DNA of 64,000 bases from assembly GCA_031548545.1 (NCBI GenBank), contig JAVBQY010000007.1, positions 1-64,000 on the forward strand, in the 5' to 3' direction. The notes under the pieces were generated by a model, which did not search any database, was not told the DNA's origin, and saw only the letters and a list, made by a program, of their open reading frames with translations. Below are positions 51,492 through 59,651 of the stretch, piece by piece; the first letter of the stretch is position 1, and every line of letters starts with the position of its first letter. Source of the stretch: UBA932 sp031548545. Its GTDB lineage: Bacteria > Bacteroidota > Bacteroidia > Bacteroidales > UBA932. The translations under genes and the position numbers were made by a program.

Positions 51492-52432
51492 AAGATAGAA
51501 AAAGTAGCAAAGACAGTACTTCCAACCTCTTCAACCGTTATGTCTGGTTGGTAGACGTAATATATCGTACCGGAAAAATTACGTTTGAAGAGATTAATGA
51601 CTTATGGTCTCGCTCCATACTCAATGAGGATGGAGAAGATATTCCTCTTCGTACATTCCATAACCACCGAAAGGCAATCGAACAGATGTTCGACATCAAT
51701 ATTGAATGTGAGAAAAGAAACGGCTATAAGTATTATATCGAAAATGCTGAAGATATGGAGCAAGGGGGCGTTAGAAGTTGGCTGTTAAACACATTTGCCG
51801 TAAATAATTTAATAAACGAAAGCCATAAACTCAAGCAACGTATCTTGTTTGAGAAAATACCTTCCGGGCAAATGTATTTAACTCCCATTATTGAAGCGAT
51901 GAGAGATAATTTGTCTATTGAACTGACTTATCAAAATTTCTGGCGGGATTCTCCTAACACTTTTGAGATATATCCTTATTGTATCAAGGTGTTTAGGCAA
52001 CGATGGTATGTTATCGGGTATAGTCCTTCTAAAGAACGTATCCTTATTTACGCATTGGACAGAATTAAGCAGGTGTATATTACCAACAATACGTTTCAGT
52101 TGCCGAAAGATTTTGATGGAGAATCTTTTTTTGCCGATTGCTTTGGAATTATCGCAGGAGATGGAGCAAAAGCAGAAAGGGTATTAATCAAAGTGTACAA
52201 AAATCAAGATAGTTATATCAAGGCATTACCATTGCACCACTCACAAAAAGAAGAAGAACAGGCAACCGATTATACCATATTTAGTTATTACATAATACCT
52301 ACATTCGATTTCCGGCAAGAATTATTATCACATGGGGCAGAAGTTGAGGTATTATCACCGGAGTGGTTTCGAAATGAAATTGCAGAGATTGCATCAATGC
52401 AATGTACTGTTTATCAAATTAATATGCAATAA
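51488..52432 (+). CDS. WYL-domain transcriptional regulator
   Basis: 314 residues. The N-terminal winged helix (residues ~15-80, RYVWLVDVIYRTGKITFEEI) is followed by a WYL domain with YPYCIKVFRQRWYVIGYSP and ALDRIKQVYI, and a C-terminal WCX-like end. WYL proteins such as BrxR and CapW repress or activate phage-defence operons, often in response to ligands. It overlaps the AAA+ gene by ATGA. The repeated ATTTGGCA boxes at two island promoters are the obvious candidates for its sites, though that is inference. Confidence 0.88.
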   Translation: MKDRKSSKDSTSNLFNRYVWLVDVIYRTGKITFEEINDLWSRSILNEDGEDIPLRTFHNHRKAIEQMFDINIECEKRNGYKYYIENAEDMEQGGVRSWLLNTFAVNNLINESHKLKQRILFEKIPSGQMYLTPIIEAMRDNLSIELTYQNFWRDSPNTFEIYPYCIKVFRQRWYVIGYSPSKERILIYALDRIKQVYITNNTFQLPKDFDGESFFADCFGIIAGDGAKAERVLIKVYKNQDSYIKALPLHHSQKEEEQATDYTIFSYYIIPTFDFRQELLSHGAEVEVLSPEWFRNEIAEIASMQCTVYQINMQ

Positions 52433-52470
52433 TAAAGTTTTGTTTACCTTTTGAAATTTAATAACAGTGA

Positions 52471-53094
52471 CTATCGCCCCAATCCGGGTCTGTTTGGCGT
52501 GAAAGCAATGGAAAAATCCTCTCCGCTGTTTACATATTCAATGGTGAAATCTTCGTTCTCCGACTCAATAAAATACCAGAGCCCGCATATTGTAGTCGGC
52601 ATGTTATAGCGTTGTACGTTCAAGTCGGCCTGGTCGTTGGTTACCTTTACCCTGAAAGTGGCATTGCGTTGCACTACCCTGACTCTTCCGTACAGCGGAA
52701 TACCCCGGCACTCACAGTTTTCGGAAATTTGTTCCCCATCCCCATAATATTCTCTGTACTTAAAACCACTGTATATAAGCATGGATTTTAAGAGAAGAGA
52801 ATCTACAGTCTTCAATGTATCAATCAACTTAGGAATATCATCAAACGCATTAGGACCAAGAAGCCTGGTAACATGGGCGCGATGCCCCCCCCCCTCCGGT
52901 ATATAAGCAATACGGAACATTTCTTTTAATTTGGTAGAATCCCCGGCCCTTTGTAGAAACTCATCAACTGTGTATAGAATATGTTTGTAGGGTACAGTAG
53001 GTTTCTTGGCCGTTGTTTGTACGACCGGCTGGCTTACCTGACAGGACACGACTACAACAGCGAGTAAAACACTATAAAAAAGTTTCATAATCAT
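52471..53094 (-). CDS. Lipoprotein of unknown function with a G10 tract
   Basis: 207 residues with a lipoprotein signal ending VVVVSC (Cys18). The body has no family I recognise; it contains ENCECRG and GLWYFIESENEDFTIEY. A run of ten C on the plus strand (52885-52894) is a G10 run in the coding strand, within YIPEGGGHRA. Slippage there would truncate the protein near residue 70. A TATATTTG box ends six nt before the first ATG. The alternative ATG at 53088 lacks two residues only. Confidence 0.7.
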   Translation of the reverse strand: MIMKLFYSVLLAVVVVSCQVSQPVVQTTAKKPTVPYKHILYTVDEFLQRAGDSTKLKEMFRIAYIPEGGGHRAHVTRLLGPNAFDDIPKLIDTLKTVDSLLLKSMLIYSGFKYREYYGDGEQISENCECRGIPLYGRVRVVQRNATFRVKVTNDQADLNVQRYNMPTTICGLWYFIESENEDFTIEYVNSGEDFSIAFTPNRPGLGR

Positions 53095-53100
53095 TTTTTA

Positions 53101-53108
53101 CAAATATA
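53101..53108 (-). promoter_or_regulatory. -7 element before the G10 lipoprotein gene
   Basis: TATATTTG on the minus strand, six nt before the ATG at 53094. Confidence 0.5.
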
Positions 53109-53138
53109 CCATGTTAATTTTAAATTGCAAAATAACCA

Positions 53139-53258
53139 TTACTCCGGACATAAAACAGCCGGCCGACCTTTCAACCAAGCCGTCAGATGTGCCGCAGACC
53201 CGTTGTTTGCTTGAATAACTTGTTGCACGTCCACGTACATGTTTTTCAATTCATCCAT
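53139..53258 (-). CDS. Small ORF of 39 residues, probable relic
   Basis: Begins MDELKNMYVDVQQVIQANNG and ends with TAA. It looks like ordinary coding sequence, but there is no promoter or ribosome site I can name. The opposite-strand relic at 53239 overlaps its start. It may be a remnant of a deleted gene. Confidence 0.3.
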   Translation of the reverse strand: MDELKNMYVDVQQVIQANNGSAAHLTAWLKGRPAVLCPE

Positions 53259-53580
53259 TCGCTATTTGTTCCCGTTTTTTAGTAATAAAAGTGTTGAAAG
53301 TACTCGGCTTAATCGCCTGCAGCCAACGTTACGTGCTGTATATGGTGCGCCTATCCGGGTGAATAGTACCTATTGTAGTCCAGCCGTCAACAAGGTGGCG
53401 GTAACACGGAGTGTAACGGAGAAAAAAATTACCCCCTTCGTACTGATAGGGGGTAATTCATTGGGTGGTGTGCAGGTGGAAGCGGGAATCTTCGCCGGCC
53501 GTTGGGGCTTCACGCTGGAGGCCGGAACGGATGTAGCCGGGCGCTCCTGGTGGGGAGGCAAGGCGGGGTTCCGGTTCTGA
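53239..53580 (+). pseudogene. C-terminal fragment of a beta-rich Bacteroidetes protein, probably phage-derived
   Basis: The last ~55 residues (VTEKKITPFVLIGGNSLGG, then AGIFAGRWGFTLEAG and WWGGKAGFRF) look like the outer-membrane-like C-terminal module of small proteins found in Bacteroidetes prophage and mobile regions, normally preceded by a membrane anchor and coiled coil. Here the first ~45 residues match nothing of that kind and overlap the opposite ORF. I judge it a truncated relic. Its stop lies 2 nt from the lon stop. Confidence 0.5.
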
Positions 53581-53582
53581 GT

Positions 53583-56024
53583 TTACTCCACCTTTATTGC
53601 GTCCTTCACCTTTTCATTCAACAAGGCGAAGTGGAGCACATCATAGATGGTGTCCACATAGTGGAAGGTTACACCTTTAATATATATATCCTTGATTTCG
53701 CGGATGTCCTTTTCATTGTCGCGGGAAAGCACAATATCCTTGATACCGGCGCGTTTAGCGGCCAGTATCTTCTCTTTGATACCGCCTACCGGCAATACTT
53801 TGCCGCGGAGGGTGATTTCACCGGTCATGGCTACGCCTTTCCGGATCTTCCGCTGGGTAAAGGCCGAGGCAATAGCGGTGGCCATGGTGATGCCGGCGGA
53901 GGGGCCGTCTTTGGGAATGGCGCCTTCGGGTACATGAAGGTGTATATTCCAGTTCTCAAAGGCTGCTGCGGATATCTTTAGTTTATGCGCATGGGCCTTG
54001 ATATATTCAAGGGCTATGGTGGCCGATTCTTTCATCACTTCGCCCAGGTTACCGGTGAGCGTCAGTTGTCCCTTGCCCTGGCTGAGGCTGGTTTCAATGA
54101 AGAGGATTTCTCCGCCGTTTTCAGTCCAGGCCAGGCCGGTAACTACTCCGGCAAATTCATTGCCCTGGTAGATTTCCTTGAGTATCTTGGGCGCCCCGAG
54201 AATCTTTTCCAACTCTTTTTCGGTTAACGTACTTTTTACGCTTTCTCCGAAAGCAATCTGTTTGCCGGTATAACGGATGATCTTGGCGATTTCTTTTTCA
54301 AGGCTGCGTACGCCCGACTCACGGGTATATTGCTCAATGATGATTTCCAGTATTTTGTCGGAGATCTTGAGTTTGGAGGGCTTCACCCCGTGGAGTTCGA
54401 ATTGTTTGGGAAGCAGGTAGCGCTTGGCAATTTCAATCTTTTCTTCCACCAGGTAGCCGCTTACATCTATCATTTCCATGCGGTCGCGCAGGGCCGGGTG
54501 GATGTTGCCGATGCTGTTGGCCGTCGTGATAAACAATACTTTAGACAGGTTGTAGTCCAGGTCCAGATAGTTGTCGTGGAAGGTGCCGTTTTGTTCGGGG
54601 TCGAGTACTTCGAGCAGGGCGGCCGCCGGATCGCCGCGGAAGTCGGTACCCACTTTGTCAATTTCGTCAAGCATGATCACCGGGTTGGAGGTGCCGGACT
54701 TCCGGATGCTTTGGATGATCCGCCCGGCCATGGCGCCGATGTAGGTCTTGCGGTGTCCGCGGATCTCTGCCTCGTCATGTAAACCACCTAAGGAGATGCG
54801 GCAGAATGAGCGGTTGAGCGCCCGGGCCACAGATTTTCCAAGGGAGGTTTTACCTACGCCCGGAGGGCCGTAGAGGCAGAGGATGGGTGATTTCATATCG
54901 CCCTTCAACTTGATGATGGCCAGGTGTTCGAGTATACGTTCTTTAACTTTTTCAAGGCCGAAGTGGTCTTCATCCAATATTTTCTGCGCATTTTTCAGGT
55001 CGAGATTGTCTTCGGAATAATGCAGCCAGGGCAGTTCCACCAGGTATTGGGCATAAGTGAACTGCATGGGGTAGTCCCCGAAATTAGGGTTCATGCGCTC
55101 GAGTTTCTGCAGTTCTTTCTCAAAGACTTCAGCGACTTCCTCGGGCCAATGTTTATCTTTGGCTTTATTGCGCAATTCCTTCACCTCATCGCGCGTGGTG
55201 CCTATACCCAGCTCTTCCTGTATGGTTTTGAGCTGGCTGTTGAGGTAATATTCGCGTTGTTGCTGGTTCAGTTCCGTATGTACCTTCTGTTGGATATCAT
55301 TCTTGATTTTCATGATATCGATTTGCCGGTTGAGCAGTTCCAACAGCTTAAGTGAACGGTCGCGCAGGTCGTCCTCTTCGAGCAGGGCCTGTTTTTCTTC
55401 TGCATTTTCCACATCCACGCTGGAGGCGATGAAATTAACCAGGAACGTGCGGCTGTCTATGTTTTTGATGGCGAACGAGGCTTCCTGCGGAAGATGGGGG
55501 GAGAGTTTCAGGATATGCAGGGCGGCATCACGCACGGAGCTGATAATGGTGTTGTATTCCGTATCGGAATGGGGCGGGCGGACCTCTGCCCGTTCCTTGA
55601 CCTTGGCAATAATATAGGGGTCATCCTGTACGATTTCACGAATGGAAAAACGTTTGATACCCTGTATGATGGCTGTAATGGCACCGTCAGGCATCTCAAT
55701 GGTTTTGATGATTTTGGCTGAGGTGCCGATGTTGAAAATATCATTGCCGCCGGGGTTGTCGGTGCGCGCATCCAACTGTGTGGCTACGCCCAATAACTTT
55801 CCGCTATTGTATATTTCGTGTACCAGTTTAATGGATTTTTCACGCCCTACCGTAATGGGAATCACGGTGCCGGGAAACAATACGGCATTACGCAGGGGGA
55901 GGATAGGCAGGGTGGCGGGTGTTTTAGCCGCTCTGCCGGTCGGTTCCGGGTCTACTACAATAGGAATGTAGTTAACATCTTCGTCTTCAATTTGTCCTGG
56001 GATAAATATGTCGTTCAATTTCAT
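53583..56024 (-). CDS. lon: ATP-dependent protease Lon
   Basis: 813 residues. The N-terminal substrate domain starts at LPILPLRNAVLFPGTVIP. AAA+ Walker A GPPGVGKT is near residue 386. The protease Ser is in PKDGPSAGIT near 707, with Lys in GGIKEKILAAK near 750. Lon degrades misfolded and regulatory proteins. The gene has no TAnnTTTG box but a precise sigma-54-type element 27-42 nt upstream, which would make it RpoN-controlled. Confidence 0.97.
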   Translation of the reverse strand: MKLNDIFIPGQIEDEDVNYIPIVVDPEPTGRAAKTPATLPILPLRNAVLFPGTVIPITVGREKSIKLVHEIYNSGKLLGVATQLDARTDNPGGNDIFNIGTSAKIIKTIEMPDGAITAIIQGIKRFSIREIVQDDPYIIAKVKERAEVRPPHSDTEYNTIISSVRDAALHILKLSPHLPQEASFAIKNIDSRTFLVNFIASSVDVENAEEKQALLEEDDLRDRSLKLLELLNRQIDIMKIKNDIQQKVHTELNQQQREYYLNSQLKTIQEELGIGTTRDEVKELRNKAKDKHWPEEVAEVFEKELQKLERMNPNFGDYPMQFTYAQYLVELPWLHYSEDNLDLKNAQKILDEDHFGLEKVKERILEHLAIIKLKGDMKSPILCLYGPPGVGKTSLGKSVARALNRSFCRISLGGLHDEAEIRGHRKTYIGAMAGRIIQSIRKSGTSNPVIMLDEIDKVGTDFRGDPAAALLEVLDPEQNGTFHDNYLDLDYNLSKVLFITTANSIGNIHPALRDRMEMIDVSGYLVEEKIEIAKRYLLPKQFELHGVKPSKLKISDKILEIIIEQYTRESGVRSLEKEIAKIIRYTGKQIAFGESVKSTLTEKELEKILGAPKILKEIYQGNEFAGVVTGLAWTENGGEILFIETSLSQGKGQLTLTGNLGEVMKESATIALEYIKAHAHKLKISAAAFENWNIHLHVPEGAIPKDGPSAGITMATAIASAFTQRKIRKGVAMTGEITLRGKVLPVGGIKEKILAAKRAGIKDIVLSRDNEKDIREIKDIYIKGVTFHYVDTIYDVLHFALLNEKVKDAIKVE

Positions 56025-56050
56025 AATTCTTCAATAATTCTCTTCTCTTG

Positions 56051-56066
56051 TGCAATAATTGTGCCA
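56051..56066 (-). promoter_or_regulatory. Sigma-54-like promoter of lon
   Basis: Minus strand reads TGGCACAATTATTGCA: TGGCAC, five bases, TTGCA, an exact -24/-12 match. The predicted start of transcription is about 16 nt before the ATG at 56024. Confidence 0.6.
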
Positions 56067-56093
56067 TGCTTTTTTATCTGTCATTTTGGCAGG

Positions 56094-56996
56094 TTATGAT
56101 AGCCGGCTGCCTATAATGGCAGTACACAGTATCAGTAGCAGGAACCAATATATTTTTTTCTGACGGATTTGCTCATAGTTGTTGGCAAAGATGATAGCCA
56201 TCGGGATAGCCAATAGCGACATAATACTGCCGTAGGGCGGGTGTAAAAAGACAGATGCTGTCAACAGGCAGATTAATAGTGTGATAATAGCCTGCCGCAT
56301 GTAGGAAACCTTGATTTTATTCAGGGCACCGGCCGGGTTGCCGGCAAACAGCGACCATAACAAGAGGAGGCTTAGCAGGGCTACAAAGATGTAGTCAAAA
56401 AGTTTGTTGGCAATGGAGGGGAAACAGGCCTGGGTGAAATGTACGGACAGCCCGTCCCATAGGGGATACAGGTTGCCGCCGTTCATGAAATAATACAGTC
56501 CCAGGTAAAAATACGGACAAGCCAGCCCTCCGAGCAGGGCTACGCCGTCACGCCAATAAAAGGTCCTGGATGTTAATATGCTGATACTGATGGCCAGCAC
56601 GGCGGCTATGGCGGTGAAATAGAACATGCTGGCTATTCCGGCGAACAGCACGCTGATGAATATGGGCGCCAGGGCGTTTTTGAGCTGATAGGTTTTAAAC
56701 AGGTAGTGAAGGCTTATAATCAGGCATATAGATGCTATGTGCGACCCGGTGTCCCTTAACGTATCGGGCAGTGCCGAGCCGAGCAGGATGTAAAACAGCA
56801 AGAACAGGTGTTCGTTATTGCCGCAGAACAGGTGCCGGCGATTCACTACGAACAACAGAACGGCCGACAGCAGGCAAGCTCCTCCGGCTATCCAAAAATC
56901 CGTTGAGGCCGTCCATTCCGGTAGCCATAGCGCCAGGAATAAACCCAGGGCCAGTATCCAGGTGATGTAGGTGTTGCGTTGAAGCGTTTCGAGCAT
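56094..56996 (-). CDS. DUF6427-like polytopic membrane protein
   Basis: 300 residues with about nine hydrophobic segments and few charged loops, including NAGDTLRD-like LPDTLRDTGSHIASI and FYWRDGVALLGGLACPYFYLG. It resembles the Bacteroidetes DUF6427 group, encoded near purD in related genomes. Function unknown. It is the third gene of the deacetylase-purD transcript (20 nt after purD). Confidence 0.7.
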   Translation of the reverse strand: MLETLQRNTYITWILALGLFLALWLPEWTASTDFWIAGGACLLSAVLLFVVNRRHLFCGNNEHLFLLFYILLGSALPDTLRDTGSHIASICLIISLHYLFKTYQLKNALAPIFISVLFAGIASMFYFTAIAAVLAISISILTSRTFYWRDGVALLGGLACPYFYLGLYYFMNGGNLYPLWDGLSVHFTQACFPSIANKLFDYIFVALLSLLLLWSLFAGNPAGALNKIKVSYMRQAIITLLICLLTASVFLHPPYGSIMSLLAIPMAIIFANNYEQIRQKKIYWFLLLILCTAIIGSRLS

Positions 56997-57016
56997 AGGC
57001 GTTAAGCTATCCGTCC

Positions 57017-58291
57017 TTAAAGCAGGTCATTGCCGATGTCCGGACGGAAATATTTGTCTTTATAATGAATTTCTGCAATGGTTTGGTAACAGGCAGCGCG
57101 CGCCTCCTCAATCGTATCGCCTAATGAGGTTACCGCCAATACACGCCCTCCGGCGGTGACTACGGCGCCATCCTTTACTGCGGTGCCAGCCTGGAAAATC
57201 CGTCCGGGAGCCGCTTGTTCGATGCCCGTGATGACATCCCCTTTCATGTAAGCCTCCGGATAACCGCCGGCCGTACAAACTACGGTAACCGCCGTTTGGG
57301 GCAGGCTGCCGCAGGTATACTCGCTTAAGGTGCCGTTACCTACGCCCTCGAACAGGCTGAGCAGGTCGGCGTCAAGCCGCGATAGTACGGACTGTGTTTC
57401 GGGATCACCCATCCGTACGTTGTATTCGATCACATAAGGGTCTCCGCCTACATTCATCAGCCCGATGAAAATGAATCCGTTGTAGCGTATATTTTCTTTC
57501 TGCAGACCGTTGATGGTGGGCTGTATAATCCGTTCTTCCACTTTGCGCATGAAAGCCGTATCGGCAAAAGCCACCGGTGATACGGAGCCCATACCGCCGG
57601 TATTGGGGCCGGTATCTCCCGCACCTATCCGCTTGTAGTCCTTGGCTTCGGGCAATATTTTGTAGGATTCGCCATCGGTAAGCACAAACACCGACACTTC
57701 AATTCCGTTCAGGTATTCTTCAATCACCACCTTGTCACTCGCATGGCCGAATTTGCCGTTGAGCATCTCGTGCAGTTGCAGTTCCGCCTCGTCAAGGTCA
57801 TTGATAATCAATACGCCTTTGCCGGCTGCCAAGCCGTCGGCCTTCAATACATAGGGCGGTTTCAATGACTCGAGAAAGGCAAAGCCCCGGTTTACATCGC
57901 CCGCGGTAACCGATAGGTAACGGGCGGTGGGGATGCCGTGTTTTTTCATGAAAAACTTGGCGATATCTTTGCTCCCTTCGAGTTGGGCGCCCTTCTTGTT
58001 GGGGCCTATCACCGTAATGTGCGCCAGTTTCGGATCGCTGTTGAAAAAATCAGCAATACCGTTGACCAACGGCTCTTCAGGACCTACCACCAGCATGCTT
58101 ATCCCTTTGTCAAGGGCCAGCTGTTTAAGCCGTTCGAAATCATTCACCGGGATATTGATATTCTCACCCAATAGCGCCGTGCCGGGATTTCCGGGAGCGA
58201 TATATAATTTGGACAGCTTTTTACTTTGTTTGAGTTTCCATGCCAGGGCATGCTCTCTTCCGCCATTTCCCAATAACAAAACAGTGTGCAT
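57017..58291 (-). CDS. purD: Phosphoribosylamine--glycine ligase
   Basis: 424 residues, standard GARS. It opens VLLLGNGGREHALAWKLKQS and has the ATP-grasp motifs VLKADGLAAGKGVLI, GPNTGGMGSVSP and YNVRMGDPETQ. It makes GAR in purine synthesis. It follows the deacetylase gene by 17 nt. Confidence 0.97.
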   Translation of the reverse strand: MHTVLLLGNGGREHALAWKLKQSKKLSKLYIAPGNPGTALLGENINIPVNDFERLKQLALDKGISMLVVGPEEPLVNGIADFFNSDPKLAHITVIGPNKKGAQLEGSKDIAKFFMKKHGIPTARYLSVTAGDVNRGFAFLESLKPPYVLKADGLAAGKGVLIINDLDEAELQLHEMLNGKFGHASDKVVIEEYLNGIEVSVFVLTDGESYKILPEAKDYKRIGAGDTGPNTGGMGSVSPVAFADTAFMRKVEERIIQPTINGLQKENIRYNGFIFIGLMNVGGDPYVIEYNVRMGDPETQSVLSRLDADLLSLFEGVGNGTLSEYTCGSLPQTAVTVVCTAGGYPEAYMKGDVITGIEQAAPGRIFQAGTAVKDGAVVTAGGRVLAVTSLGDTIEEARAACYQTIAEIHYKDKYFRPDIGNDLL

Positions 58292-58308
58292 AGTGTGATG
58301 CTAAATAT

Positions 58309-58920
58309 TTATAATTCGATAGCCTTACATTTCCAGCCCTGCTGTTGGATATGTTCCAACACACGGGGCAGGGCGTACCAAAGGTTCCGTGATGACTTGA
58401 TGGAGTCATGGAATACGACTATGGAGCCGGGTTTTACATGTTTGATGACATTGTGGGCGCAGCTTTTCCGCGAAAGGCGTTTACTGTAATCGCGGCTGAG
58501 CAGGTTCCACATGATAATTTTGTAACGTTCGCTGAGCACCTTGCCCTGGTGCGGGCCAATGCGCCCGTAAGGGGGGCGGTACAGGTTGCCGCCGATGAGG
58601 CTGTGGGCGAAATCCACATCCTGCACATAGGCGCCGGTATCCGTGCCCCAGCCTTTGATATGACTGTAAGAATGGTTGCCCACGGTATGCCCGCGCTTTT
58701 TGATCTCGGCAAAGAGTTCCGGAAACATTTCCACGTTCTTCCCCAAACAGAAAAACGTAGCCTTGGCCCCATACTTGTCCAGCTGGTCCAATACCCATGG
58801 CGTCACTTCAGGACGGGGCCCGTCGTCAAAAGTGAGGAAGACCCCTTCCGTTTCATCATCGAAACTCCAGATGAATGAGGGGTAGAGGTGCCGTAAAAAG
58901 GCGGGGGCATTAAAACGCAT
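58309..58920 (-). CDS. Polysaccharide deacetylase family protein (NodB domain)
   Basis: 203 residues. Motif 1 is LTFDDGPRPE, motif 2 is GNHSYSHIKG and motif 3 is YRPPYGRIGP; a later VFHDSIKSS supplies the catalytic histidine. It removes acetyl groups from GlcNAc-type polymers such as peptidoglycan. No signal peptide is clear. It is first in the transcript with purD, from the TACCTTTG box at 58953-58960. Confidence 0.9.
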   Translation of the reverse strand: MRFNAPAFLRHLYPSFIWSFDDETEGVFLTFDDGPRPEVTPWVLDQLDKYGAKATFFCLGKNVEMFPELFAEIKKRGHTVGNHSYSHIKGWGTDTGAYVQDVDFAHSLIGGNLYRPPYGRIGPHQGKVLSERYKIIMWNLLSRDYSKRLSRKSCAHNVIKHVKPGSIVVFHDSIKSSRNLWYALPRVLEHIQQQGWKCKAIEL

Positions 58921-58952
58921 AAGCGGAGGTCAATTTTTAGATAAATCCGAGG

Positions 58953-58960
58953 CAAAGGTA
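58953..58960 (-). promoter_or_regulatory. -7 element of the deacetylase-purD transcript
   Basis: TACCTTTG on the minus strand, 32 nt before the ATG at 58920. Confidence 0.55.
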
Positions 58961-58967
58961 ATAAAAA

Positions 58968-59050
58968 AAAGGGACTAAGAGACTAAGGGATTAAGGGGCT
59001 AAGCGATCAAGGGGCTAATGGGCTAAGGCGCCGGGGATATTATTCATTAT
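58968..59050 (+). repeat. Low-complexity GGGACTAAG/GGGGCTAAG-type intergenic repeat
   Basis: About six degenerate copies of a unit like GGGACTAAG (AAGAGACTAAG, GGGATTAAG, GGGGCTAAG) followed by ATTCATTATTCATTAG. Similar CTTAGTCCCTTAGT words occur at 17040-17065 and 18070-18086 on the other strand. Confidence 0.6.
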
Positions 59051-59077
59051 TCATTAGCGCATTAGCATATTTTTTGT

Positions 59078-59085
59078 TATATTTG
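59078..59085 (+). promoter_or_regulatory. -7 element four nt before the DUF4296 gene
   Basis: TATATTTG followed by CCCC and ATG at 59090. Confidence 0.6.
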
Positions 59086-59089
59086 CCCC

Positions 59090-59644
59090 ATGAAAAGCTT
59101 GGCTCAACTTTTTTTATTCCTGCTGCTGGCGGCAGCCTGTACTACTACCTTGTCGAAAGATGAGGTGGCGGAAGTCTTGGCGGATATGTATTTGTATGAA
59201 GACGGTTTTACTTCCAAAGCGCCCGTGCACCCGGACTCGGTGAGCATTTACCGCTCGGTATTCCTCCGGCACGGCTGTACAGAAGAACAATTCACTGCGA
59301 CTATAAAAAAATACGGGCAGGAACCTAAAAGCCTGCGCGAAATATATAAACAGGTAGAGGAGATACTGCAAGGCCGGAGTGACCTCTACAGCGGGATTGT
59401 AAAGGCCAGGCAGGATTCGGTGAAGGCAGTCCTTCAGCTGGACTCGCTATGCCGTTATCCCGAAGATACGGCCAGCCGCCACTTTATGCAGCGATGCCAT
59501 CTGATCTTCGAAGACTTTCCGCTACTCATGCCGGCGCCGGTCCAATCTTTAACGGACTCTTCCGCCTCCATAACAGGCGCTGTTGCACCCCGGGAAGAAG
59601 CAGCCGCAAGCATTACCGAACCTACCGCAGGTAAACTTCAATAA
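59090..59644 (+). CDS. DUF4296 lipoprotein
   Basis: 184 residues with a lipoprotein signal ending LAAAC (Cys17). DUF4296 covers about residues 20-110: SKDEVAEVLADMYLYEDGF, then VFLRHGCTEEQFTATIKKY. Family members are Bacteroidetes-specific with no known role. The C-terminal ~50 residues are Ala/Ser/Pro-rich and variable. The amidohydrolase gene follows by 7 nt, a pairing conserved in related genomes. Confidence 0.85.
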   Translation: MKSLAQLFLFLLLAAACTTTLSKDEVAEVLADMYLYEDGFTSKAPVHPDSVSIYRSVFLRHGCTEEQFTATIKKYGQEPKSLREIYKQVEEILQGRSDLYSGIVKARQDSVKAVLQLDSLCRYPEDTASRHFMQRCHLIFEDFPLLMPAPVQSLTDSSASITGAVAPREEAAASITEPTAGKLQ

Positions 59645-59651
59645 ACTTATT

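Noticed and set aside
58408..58878. Plus-strand frame opposite the polysaccharide deacetylase gene
   Set aside because: The minus strand carries all NodB motifs; this frame has none.
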